Shown here in pieces: positions 49,293 to 56,684 of a DNA stretch of 64,000 nucleotides. Within the stretch, counting starts at the first letter, position 1, and every line of letters starts with the position of its first letter. The notes below the pieces were generated by a model. The model was not told the DNA's origin and made no database searches. It saw only the letters and a list, made by a program, of their open reading frames with translations. The position numbers were made by a program, and so were the translations under genes. Location of the stretch: assembly GCF_018327685.1 (NCBI RefSeq), contig NZ_BNEL01000001.1, positions 3,100,001 to 3,164,000 on the forward strand. Reading direction: 5' to 3'. The DNA comes from Streptomyces sp. TS71-3. Its GTDB lineage: Bacteria > Actinomycetota > Actinomycetes > Streptomycetales > Streptomycetaceae.

Positions 49293-51226
49293 TGCCCGGT
49301 CGCTTCCGCCTCCGCCAGCGACGGATACGCGGAGGTCGCACCCGGCAGCCACAGGTCGCGCAGCGGGGTGAGGACGGGGCCGCCGCCGCGGTCGACGCGG
49401 AAGACGCGCAGCCAGCCCCCGCGCCCGCCGACGATGACGTACGGCTCCCCGCCGCTGCCCCGCATGGTGGCGATGGCCTTGGCGAAGTCCGGCAGGTCCT
49501 CGTGGAGCGCCAGCAACTGGCACGTGTCGTGGTCGTAGGCGGCGAGCTGGAAGCCGTAGGTGACGACGCACATCGTGTTCTCGATCAGCGCCGCGTTCTC
49601 CGCGGTGTTGTCCAGCAGCTCGATGAACTGCCGCCGCTCCTTGTCCTCGCCGACCACGTACTCCTTGACGCCGACGCCGCCGGTGATCCGCAGCTCGTCG
49701 CCGTTCACGAACAGCCGCTTCGGGTAGTTGTCGAGGTCGACCGTCCAGGTCTCCTCGCCGTCGGCGTCGTAGGCGGACAGGATGCCGTTGCGCGAGCCCA
49801 GCAGCCTGCGGCCGTCGTCGAGGTAGCCGGCCACCCACGCGCTGGTGGGCAGCTTGTCCAGGTGGTCGAGCTGGTCGCCGGTCTCGGCGTCGAACTCGAA
49901 GCCGCCGGCGTTGCAGGCCACCAGCAGCCGCGACTGGTCGGGGGAGAGGGCGAGGGTGTGCACGATTCCGGGAAGCTCGCGCTCCCACACGGTGCGCCCC
50001 TTGCCGTCGACCCGCCGCACCGTGCGCGGCCAGAAGATCCCGGCCCAGCCGTCGTCGGCGAGGACGATCCGGCGGGTGAAGCCGAGGCCGCTGGTGTAGC
50101 TCTCGCCGGGCACCAGCGTCGGCTTGCCGGGCAGCGGGTCCACCATGCGCACGACGCGGGTGCCGCTGTCGGTGGAGGCGATCAGCGCGCGGTCCTCGCC
50201 GGGCAGCGGCTGGAGCTCCCACACGCAGTTGCGCTCGTAGCCGAGCCGGCGCACGAAGCGGCCGTCGGGCGTGCAGACGGTGATGTCGCCGTCCTGGGTG
50301 AGGACGTACACCTGCCCGTCCGGGTCGACCGTGATGTCGAGGAGCTGGTGGCTGAACCCGCCGACCCGGGCCTGGAGGTTCATCTCCGGCTCGGTGTTGT
50401 CGTAGATCATCAGCTCGCCGTCGAACCCGCCGACGTACGCCTTGGTGTAGTCGGGCGAGAAGGCCAGGCCCTCGACGTCGTTGCGGGCGTACAGGTGCCG
50501 CCACTGCACGACGCCGTCCACGCCGATGGTGAGCACGCCGTTCTCGACGAGGCGCTTGTCGTCGAGGCCCCCGTCGAGCGTCGCCCAGAACCGGTTGTGG
50601 CGCTTGTCGTAGACCAGGCGGTGCACGTTGGAGTTGTCGACCTTGACGACGGTCGGGAACGAGAGGGTCTCCAGGTCCCCGAACTGGATGCGGCCGTTCC
50701 GGTCGGCGACGGCGTGTACGCCCGGCGCGGCGGTGGAGAACCACTCCAGCATGTCGTAGCCGTGCGGCCACAGGACGATCCGCTCGACGGCGAACGTCTC
50801 CAGGTCCAGGATGACCAGCTGGTAGTAGCCGTTGTCGACGTAGACCTTGCCGTTCCACACGCCGATGCCGCGCAGGATGGCCAGCGAGGGCTGCTCCCCC
50901 TCCAGGAGGAGCGATTCGTCGGCCGTCGCGGCGGCGTCCAGGTGGTCGATCAGGCGGAGTGAATTCGCGTCCCAGCGGCAGATGTTGCCGACCTTGTCGC
51001 GGGTGATGATCCAGTCGCCGACGATCTTGACCCCGTAGATGGGGTGGGCCGCGATGGACTGGGCGATCGCGCTGTCGGACGAGGACCGCAGCACCCGCAG
51101 CTCGGAGTCGAGCCAGTGAAGGCTGCCGCGCGCATCTGCTACCAGGATGCCGCGGCCGGCGTCGCTGACGATCCGAGTGATCCTCTCTCGGATTTCCATG
51201 GTGAGAACCCCACTTGTGTCAGTCAT
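49289..51226 (-). CDS. Large beta-propeller (WD40/PQQ-like) protein
   Basis: 645 residues from ATG 51226; an in-frame ATG at 51199 is an alternative and neither has a strong ribosome-binding site. Repeated blade patterns: GILVADARGSLHWLDSELR, DWIITRDKVGNICRWDANS, LAFSPDYTKAYVGGFDGELMIYD, LTQDGDITVCTPDGRFVR, LALSPDQSRLLVACNAGGFEFDAETG and LGSRNGILSAYDADGEETW. No signal peptide, so cytoplasmic. It is the second propeller of the operon and has no counterpart in the classical toxABCDE set. First long gene after the micro-ORF and hairpin; likely a scaffold or sensor for the pathway. Confidence 0.8.
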   Translation of the reverse strand: MTDTSGVLTMEIRERITRIVSDAGRGILVADARGSLHWLDSELRVLRSSSDSAIAQSIAAHPIYGVKIVGDWIITRDKVGNICRWDANSLRLIDHLDAAATADESLLLEGEQPSLAILRGIGVWNGKVYVDNGYYQLVILDLETFAVERIVLWPHGYDMLEWFSTAAPGVHAVADRNGRIQFGDLETLSFPTVVKVDNSNVHRLVYDKRHNRFWATLDGGLDDKRLVENGVLTIGVDGVVQWRHLYARNDVEGLAFSPDYTKAYVGGFDGELMIYDNTEPEMNLQARVGGFSHQLLDITVDPDGQVYVLTQDGDITVCTPDGRFVRRLGYERNCVWELQPLPGEDRALIASTDSGTRVVRMVDPLPGKPTLVPGESYTSGLGFTRRIVLADDGWAGIFWPRTVRRVDGKGRTVWERELPGIVHTLALSPDQSRLLVACNAGGFEFDAETGDQLDHLDKLPTSAWVAGYLDDGRRLLGSRNGILSAYDADGEETWTVDLDNYPKRLFVNGDELRITGGVGVKEYVVGEDKERRQFIELLDNTAENAALIENTMCVVTYGFQLAAYDHDTCQLLALHEDLPDFAKAIATMRGSGGEPYVIVGGRGGWLRVFRVDRGGGPVLTPLRDLWLPGATSAYPSLAEAEATGQ

Positions 51227-51312
51227 GAACTCTGGTGCTTGCGGACCGACGGCCCGCGCACGGCGCCGCGGGGTGAGCGGCGCCACCGCCCATAGGGGCT
51301 TGTTTGCAGGCT

Positions 51313-51349
51313 TGCCCCGGAAGGAAAGCCGTGCCTTCCTTCCGGGGCA
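51313..51349. terminator. 14-bp stem hairpin between micro-ORF and operon (possible attenuator)
   Basis: TGCCCCGGAAGGAA (51313-51326) pairs perfectly with TTCCTTCCGGGGCA (51336-51349). On the minus-strand transcript it lies ~30 nt after the micro-ORF stop and ~90 nt before the propeller start. A competing pairing exists: the same GCCCC (51314-51318) can pair with GGGGC at 51295-51299. That is the layout of a terminator/antiterminator switch, although no U-tract follows. Confidence 0.6.
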
Positions 51350-51379
51350 GCGTTCCTAGCGTGTCTGAGCGCGTGGGGC

Positions 51380-51418
51380 TCAGACGTTGGGGCGCGAGCT
51401 GCGGCGAACGATGGTCAT
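51380..51418 (-). CDS. 12-residue micro-ORF (leader or precursor peptide)
   Basis: ATG 51418 is preceded by GAGGAGG at 8-nt spacing, one of the best ribosome-binding sites in the window, and encodes MTIVRRSSRPNV then TGA. The peptide is basic, with three Arg and no Cys or aromatic residues. It opens the tox-like operon and is followed by a strong hairpin. A translational leader controlling attenuation is my preferred reading; a very short modified-peptide precursor cannot be excluded. No downstream gene looks like a RiPP-modifying enzyme. Confidence 0.45.
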   Translation of the reverse strand: MTIVRRSSRPNV

Positions 51419-51475
51419 GACACACACCTCCTCTCTTTGCTCGTCGGTCCGCGGGCCCGGGGCCGGGGCGCGGCG

Positions 51476-51503
51476 TGTCTCCGAGATGGCGCCGTCGGAG
51501 ACA
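51476..51503. terminator. Hairpin terminator after the FMN reductase gene
   Basis: TGTCTCCGA (51476-51484) pairs with TCGGAGACA (51495-51503), 10-nt loop, 80 nt beyond the stop at 51583 and before the micro-ORF. It implies that the micro-ORF operon has its own promoter. Confidence 0.6.
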
Positions 51504-51582
51504 GGCTTGTGGGGTTGGCGGGCGGCCGCCGGGCGCTTGGCCCGCGGCGCGTGCCGGCGGTGCCGGCGCGCCCGTCGGGGGA

Positions 51583-52188
51583 TCAGGTGTGCTGGGCCGA
51601 CAGCAGCCGGCCGTCCAGGCCGCCGGTGCACGGCGAGCGACCCAGGTGGTCGAGCACCGCGCGGGCGAGTTCGGTGAGGTCGGCGATCACGCCCGGATCG
51701 GTGAAGTGGCCGTCCGCTCTCGGCAGGTCCTCGGCGTAGCGGATCGCCACCGTCGGGGCGTCGATCATCACCGCGTCGGCCCGCAGGAGCACCGAGCGCA
51801 GCACGGGCTGCGCGTCCACCGCGCCACGCGCGCCTGGTGAGGCGCTGAGCATGGCGACGGGCTTGCCGGCGATCGCACCCTGGTGCCAGGGCCGTGACAG
51901 CCAGTCGAGGGCGTTCATCAGCAGGCCGGAGATCAGGCCGTTGTACGAGGGGGTGCTGATCACCACGGCATCGGCGGATTCCACCAGCCGGCGCGCACCC
52001 CGCGCTGCCGCGTCGATCCGGTCCTCCGCGTCCGCGTCCTGGTCGTAGAACGGGATGCGGGAGGGCAGGAGCACGCGCGTCTCGACGGGATCGGGGCCCC
52101 CGGTGAGGATCCGGCGCAGCGTGGCGATGGCCGCGGTGTTCACCGACTGGCCGCGCATGCTGCCGGAGATGAGAACGATGCGGGTCAC
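51583..52188 (-). CDS. NADPH-dependent FMN reductase
   Basis: 201 residues, flavodoxin-like fold. The FMN phosphate loop is ISGSMRGQSVN at ~7-17 and the isoalloxazine loop is STPSYNGLISGLLMNALDWLSR. GTG 52188 follows GAGGAGACC. These enzymes deliver reduced FMN to flavin monooxygenases or reduce small quinone-like molecules directly. Upstream of it lie three direct repeats with SARP-box geometry (52286-52314), which tie it to the SARP regulator. In an azapteridine cluster it could reduce or protect against a redox-cycling product. Confidence 0.87.
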   Translation of the reverse strand: MTRIVLISGSMRGQSVNTAAIATLRRILTGGPDPVETRVLLPSRIPFYDQDADAEDRIDAAARGARRLVESADAVVISTPSYNGLISGLLMNALDWLSRPWHQGAIAGKPVAMLSASPGARGAVDAQPVLRSVLLRADAVMIDAPTVAIRYAEDLPRADGHFTDPGVIADLTELARAVLDHLGRSPCTGGLDGRLLSAQHT

Positions 52189-52552
52189 CTGGTCTCCTCG
52201 GTGCCTGGGACATGGCCGCCGTCCAGGGCCTGGGCCCTGATCCGACGGGATCCGTCGCTGACGGGAAGAACACTGCCGCGTCGCTTTCCCGATCGGTTCC
52301 CGATCCGTTCCCGTGCGTCACCGGCGCTGTCGTGCCGGTGACGGGGCGGGCCCCGCGGAACGGGCGGCTCGGGCCGGCGCCGGCCGCCGTCACGGGGTCC
52401 GCCAGAGGTGCCGGAGCCATGGCGTCCGGTTCCCGGCACGTCGGCAAGGCCGTGACCTGGTACGCGGCCAGGGCGGGATCGATGGGGGAACCGAACGGGA
52501 TGAGCGGGCGGTAGACGACTGGGTGTCCGAACAGTCACAGGAGGTACGGAAG
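52189..52552. other. Divergent promoter region of FMN reductase and small peptide genes
   Basis: 364 bp between the FMN reductase (minus) and the small peptide gene (plus). The main recognisable element is the heptamer repeat at 52286-52314. GC hairpins such as GTCACCGGCGCT/GCCGGTGAC near 52317-52342 lie on the peptide side. No additional gene is supported. Confidence 0.5.
52286..52314. promoter_or_regulatory. SARP-type binding site: three heptamers at 11-bp spacing
   Basis: TTCCCGA (52286-52292), TTCCCGA (52297-52303) and TTCCCGT (52308-52314) are separated by exactly 4 bp, so they recur every 11 bp on one DNA face, the geometry of DnrI/ActII-ORF4-type SARP sites. Read toward the FMN reductase they are (A/T)CGGGAA. 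A poor -10 candidate (CAGTGT) follows about 10 bp downstream on that strand. Confidence 0.65.
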
Positions 52553-52693
52553 ATGCGACGGTTGCGGTACGCGGCAGCAGTGGCCCTGGCGACGGCGATG
52601 ATGTGCGGTGCGTACGCCGCGGCAGGTGAGGGCGGCCACGGCACGACAGGCTTGCGCACCGTGGCGACGGACATAGGCCCGACTCACCACTGA
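52553..52693 (+). CDS. Small secreted peptide (46 residues)
   Basis: ATG 52553 follows ACAGGAGG at good spacing. MRRLRYAAAVALATAMMCGAY is a signal-like hydrophobic N-terminus with an Ala-rich cleavage region, leaving about 20 residues that end in TDIGPTHH and are rich in Gly, Thr and His. I do not recognise it. It is divergent from the FMN reductase, shares its regulatory region, and ends at an 18-bp hairpin. It may be a signal, an immunity peptide or a metal-binding peptide of the cluster. Confidence 0.6.
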   Translation: MRRLRYAAAVALATAMMCGAYAAAGEGGHGTTGLRTVATDIGPTHH

Positions 52694-52701
52694 CAGCGTT
52701 C

Positions 52702-52741
52702 AGGGCGCCGGACCGTCGCGAGGGCGACGGTCCGGCGCCCT
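52702..52741. terminator. Bidirectional terminator with 18-bp perfect stem
   Basis: 52702-52719 pairs with 52724-52741 around a GAGG tetraloop, between the stops of the small peptide (52693) and the convergent SARP gene (52803). TCTT follows on the plus strand. Confidence 0.85.
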
Positions 52742-52802
52742 CTTGCGTGGCGGTGGAGCCAGGGGCCGTGGCGGTGGAGTCAGGGGCCGGTGTGTGGAGG
52801 CG

Positions 52803-55800
52803 TCAGGCCCCTTGTACCCCCGTCGCGCCGCTGCCCGTGCCCAGCAGGCTGCCGTCGCCCTGCGACTGGAGGGACCCCTCCGGGCCGCGGAAGGAGAAGT
52901 AGTCGGAGGGCAGGTCGAGCCTCGCGAGGTACTCCCGGGCGGCGTTCCGCAGGCGCACGGCGGCCCGCCTCAGGTGCAGGGCCTGCGTCCCGCGGGCGAG
53001 ACCGTCGAGCGCGCGCGCCGCCTCCAGCCGCAGCCCGATGGACTCCGCGAGGTTGAGCGCCGCGCGGAAGCGGGTGAGCGCCGAACTGCTGTTGCCGGCC
53101 GCCAGGTCGATCGAGCCGAGCACGTTCAGGACGGTCGCCTGCCGCGAGACGGAGCCGATGTCCCTGGCCAGCAGGAGCGCGCGGGCCGCGTGGTCCGAGG
53201 CGTCGGCGAGGTCGCCGGCGTCCAGGTGGAACCGGGCGAGGTTCGTCAGGACCAGGGACGTCCTGGCGGGCACGCGCATCTCCTCGCACAGGGCGTGCGC
53301 CCGGGTCAGGCAGTCCCGCGCCGCCGCCGGATCGCCCTGCCCGAGGTGGGCCAGCGAGAGGTTGGCGAGGCCGGTGGTCTCGACGCCGCGGGCCCCCGTC
53401 TCCCGCGCGAGGGCCACCGCACGGCGCCCCGCGTTCACGGACTCGGTGTACCGGCCGAGGGACTCCGTGACATGGCACAGGTTGGCCAGCGCCTCCGCCT
53501 CCTCGCGGAGGCTTCCCGTCTCGTTGTGCGTGCGGACGGCCTGGGTCAGGTAGCGCAGGGCGGAGCCGAAGTTGCCCAGGCTGGTATGGAAGACGCTCAG
53601 GCGGCTCAGACACGCGCCCTCCGCCCGGGAGTCGTTCAGCCCGGCCGCCGTCTTCAGCGCCTCCTCCAGCGACGCGACCCCGTCCTGGTACTGGTCGCGC
53701 TGCCAGTACGCGACGGCGAGGTTGGTCAGGGAGACGCACAGCAGCTCCGGGTCGCCGCCGGCGCGCGCCGCCTCCACGGCGGTGCCCGCCACCGCCTCGA
53801 ACTGCTCGAAATAGCTCTGGTCGTGCAGGTAGAAGCAGAGGCTCCGGCCGATGCGCGTCGCCTGCCGGTGCAGGCCGTGCCGGAAGGCCAGGTCGATGAT
53901 CCCGGTGATCCGGGGCTGCTCGTTGTCGAACCAGGCCAGCGCCCGCTCGGGCGTGGTCAGGTCGGGCAGCACGACGCCCGCGCCGGAGGGGTGCGCCTCG
54001 CCGTAGTCGACGCGCCCGGGGTAGAGCGTGTCGCAGGCCCGCTCGACGAAGGCGAAGTACTGCCTCACGAGCCGCTTGACGACCTCCTGCTCGGCGGGGT
54101 GCCTGGGCAGCGTCTGCGCGAAGGCCCGCACGAGGTTGTGGAAGGAGTACCTGCCCTGGTCGTACTGCTGGAGGAGGTGCGCGTCGAGCAGGTACTCCAG
54201 CGTCTCCTCGGCGCCGGTCAGGTCGGTGCCGAGCAGCGCGGCGGCGGACACCACGTCGAAGTCGGGTCCGGGATGCAGACTCAGCAATTGGAAACCGCTG
54301 CGGAGCTGGGGCTGCATGGACTCGTACGACATGGTCAGCGCGGCGGCCACGCTGAGGTCGCCGGAGTGCAGCTCGTCGAGGCGGTGGCCGTCGTTGCGCA
54401 GCCGCTCCACGAGGTAGCGGACGGTCCAGTGCCGCCGCTTGCGCAGCCGGGCGCTGGCGATCCGCAGGGCCAGCGGCAGGTACCCGCACAGCCGCGCGAG
54501 TTCGGCCGTCGCGTCCGCCTCCGCACCCGCGCGGGTGGCGCCGATGGAGCGGCTGAGCAGCTCGATGCTGTCCTTCTCGGGCAGCATCCCGAGCGACAGG
54601 CGCTCGGCGCCGTCGAGCTCGACCAGCGGCGAGCGGCTGGTGACCATCACGAAGCTGTCCTGCGACGGCGGCATCAACTGGCGCACCAGGTCGCGGTTGG
54701 CCGCGTTGTCCAGGATCAGCAGCAGCCGGAACTGGGAGGTGAAGACGCGCCACAGGGCGAGGCGTCCGCCGACGTCGTCGGGGATGTCGTTGCCGGAAAG
54801 GCCCAGCACCCGCAGCAGGGTGTCGAGGGCGGTGGACAGCGAGACCGCCTCCTCGTCCAGGCTGTAGCCCCGAAGATCTAAATACAGCTGGCCGTCCGGG
54901 TACTGGTCCGCCATGCGGTGGGCGACGTGCACCGCCAGGGTCGTCTTGCCGCTGCCGCCCATGCCGTCGATCACCACGATGCGGGGGAAGCGGCCCGGGG
55001 AGCCCGCCGCCTCCTCCAGCAGCCTGCTGACCTCTTCCTGCCGGCCCGTGAAGTCGCCCAGGTCGTAGGGGAGGGTGCAGGGCGGCTCGGTGGCAGGCTC
55101 GGCGCGGGGGACGGCCCGCCGGCCGGCGGCCTCGTCCAGCTCCTGGGAGAGCGTGAGTTCCGGGCTCTTGCGCAGGATCGACTCGTACAGGGCGGACAGC
55201 TCGGGGCCCGGGTCGATGCCGAGCTCGTCGGACAGCAGCTTGCGGGCGTTCGCGTACTCGTCGATCGCCTCGGCCTGGCGGCCCGCACGGTAGAGGGCGA
55301 GCAGGAGCTGGCGGCGCACCGACTCGCGGTAGGGGTGGGCCGCGACGACGCCGCGCAGCTCGCCGATGATCCCGGCGGCCTCGCCCCTGGACAGCCGCAG
55401 GTCGAACAGCGTCTCGGTGGCGGTCAGCCGGCGCTCCTCCAGCACGGCGGCGGCCGCGTCGATGGTGGCGCTGCCCGTGTCCGGCAGGACGGGGCCCCGC
55501 CACAGGGTGAGGGCTTCGTCCAGCTGCTCGGCGGCCTCCGCCCGTGCGCCGACCGCGAGCGCCTGCCGGGCGCTCTCCTCGCGTGCGGTGAACAGGCTCA
55601 GGTCGAGCTGCCACTCCTGGAGGGTCATGCGGTAGCCGGACGGCTCGGTGTTGATCAGGTCGCTGCCGTCGGGTATCCGCCGGCGCAGTTCGGCGACGGC
55701 CTTGCGGATCTGGTGGGACGCGGTGACCGGGGGGGTCTCCGACCACACCGCCTGCACCAGCCGGAAGATCGGGACCACGCGCCCCGCCTCCAGCAGCAGG

Positions 55801-55913
55801 ACGGCAAGTACCCGTTCGTTCACCACGCCGCCGAGGTGTATCCGCCGCTCCCCCTCCCACGCCTCAAGAGGGCCCAGAACGAGGAAGCGGATACCGGAGA
55901 GTTGAAGTGGCAC
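52803..55913 (-). CDS. SARP family regulator with NB-ARC and TPR domains (AfsR-like), TTA-containing
   Basis: 1036 residues; GTG 55913 after GAGG. Residues ~8-95 are the OmpR-like winged helix (NERVLAVLLLEAGRVVP, ASHQIRKAVAELRRRIP), ~100-245 the bacterial transcriptional activation domain (ALYRAGRQAEAIDEYANARKL), then an NB-ARC ATPase with P-loop GMGGSGKTT (317-325), LLLILDNA and CGYLPLALRI. About 350 residues of TPR repeats (LTNLAVAYWQRDQYQDGVASL; LANLCHVTESLGRYTESV) end the protein. SARPs activate antibiotic clusters by binding direct heptamer repeats; one such set is at 52286. Codon 345 is TTA (54879-54881), so expression should need the bldA tRNA. Probable activator of the tox-like cluster. 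Confidence 0.93.
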   Translation of the reverse strand: MPLQLSGIRFLVLGPLEAWEGERRIHLGGVVNERVLAVLLLEAGRVVPIFRLVQAVWSETPPVTASHQIRKAVAELRRRIPDGSDLINTEPSGYRMTLQEWQLDLSLFTAREESARQALAVGARAEAAEQLDEALTLWRGPVLPDTGSATIDAAAAVLEERRLTATETLFDLRLSRGEAAGIIGELRGVVAAHPYRESVRRQLLLALYRAGRQAEAIDEYANARKLLSDELGIDPGPELSALYESILRKSPELTLSQELDEAAGRRAVPRAEPATEPPCTLPYDLGDFTGRQEEVSRLLEEAAGSPGRFPRIVVIDGMGGSGKTTLAVHVAHRMADQYPDGQLYLDLRGYSLDEEAVSLSTALDTLLRVLGLSGNDIPDDVGGRLALWRVFTSQFRLLLILDNAANRDLVRQLMPPSQDSFVMVTSRSPLVELDGAERLSLGMLPEKDSIELLSRSIGATRAGAEADATAELARLCGYLPLALRIASARLRKRRHWTVRYLVERLRNDGHRLDELHSGDLSVAAALTMSYESMQPQLRSGFQLLSLHPGPDFDVVSAAALLGTDLTGAEETLEYLLDAHLLQQYDQGRYSFHNLVRAFAQTLPRHPAEQEVVKRLVRQYFAFVERACDTLYPGRVDYGEAHPSGAGVVLPDLTTPERALAWFDNEQPRITGIIDLAFRHGLHRQATRIGRSLCFYLHDQSYFEQFEAVAGTAVEAARAGGDPELLCVSLTNLAVAYWQRDQYQDGVASLEEALKTAAGLNDSRAEGACLSRLSVFHTSLGNFGSALRYLTQAVRTHNETGSLREEAEALANLCHVTESLGRYTESVNAGRRAVALARETGARGVETTGLANLSLAHLGQGDPAAARDCLTRAHALCEEMRVPARTSLVLTNLARFHLDAGDLADASDHAARALLLARDIGSVSRQATVLNVLGSIDLAAGNSSSALTRFRAALNLAESIGLRLEAARALDGLARGTQALHLRRAAVRLRNAAREYLARLDLPSDYFSFRGPEGSLQSQGDGSLLGTGSGATGVQGA

Positions 55914-56684
55914 GTGTCTGCCTCACCTCTTGATCAGGTGAACCTGTCCGTGGTCGGTGCCGGAAGGCGTAGGTGCCACGTACGCGCGACACGCCCTGAC
56001 GGGGCGTCTGCTGCGGGAGAACGTGACGAGGGCGGTGCGCACGCCGGGTGTTCACCATGGTGGCGGTTCCCTCGGGAGAGGGCGGCTCGTCACTCAGGTC
56101 TGAACGGCACCCGGGCCTTGCGAGTACCGGTGATCACCGGAACCCCGGACACGGGGGTCGGCGGCCGCACGAAGGGGACGACGGAGCGGCGTGGTGGGGT
56201 GGGGGGACGTGAAGGGGAGGACCCGCCGCGCGGCGGGTGCGCGCAAGCGTGCTCGGGGTGGGTGTGCGGGCCGGAAGTACTCCGGCGCACGGATCTCCGC
56301 GGCCCGGGGAGCGGGGCGGCGGAGCGGTCTCCGGTGCGAACGAAGCGGTCACTGTCCGGAGTACCGTCGGGGGGTGGTTCGGCATCTCGGTCATCTCACT
56401 TACAGATGCCGTGTATACGTGAATCGCAAACTACGACCCACGAATATCTACAGCTAATATACCTTCCGTTCATCTAGAGTTTGTGTGAAGTTTTCCTCAT
56501 CTGAAACGGACCGCACAACGGCAGCATCCGGGCGCATCAAATGTGCAGGCGGAGCGCTTCTGGCCCCCGGGCGCCGCCGGTTGCCGCCGTTCAGGCATGG
56601 GGTGGTTGGTGCGGGTGATGGCTACCCGGCGTGAGCGCTCACGGGATCCCGGTCGAGCGGCGCCGGTGCGGGGCTACTGGGCGA
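55914..56684. other. Long region upstream of the SARP gene with AT-rich patch
   Basis: 771 bp without a supported gene. CAGGT/ACCTG arms (55935-55946) lie just upstream of the SARP start. From about 56395 to 56500 the DNA is strikingly AT-rich for this genome (CGTGTATACGTG, TATCTACAGCTAATATACC, TTCATCTAGAG), so a promoter with a leader of several hundred bases, or a regulator-binding region, is likely there. Confidence 0.5.

Noticed and set aside
51380..51418. RiPP precursor peptide
   Set aside because: No radical SAM, YcaO, LanM/LanB or P450 tailoring enzyme follows, and the peptide lacks Cys or aromatic residues; a regulatory leader is simpler, though not proven.
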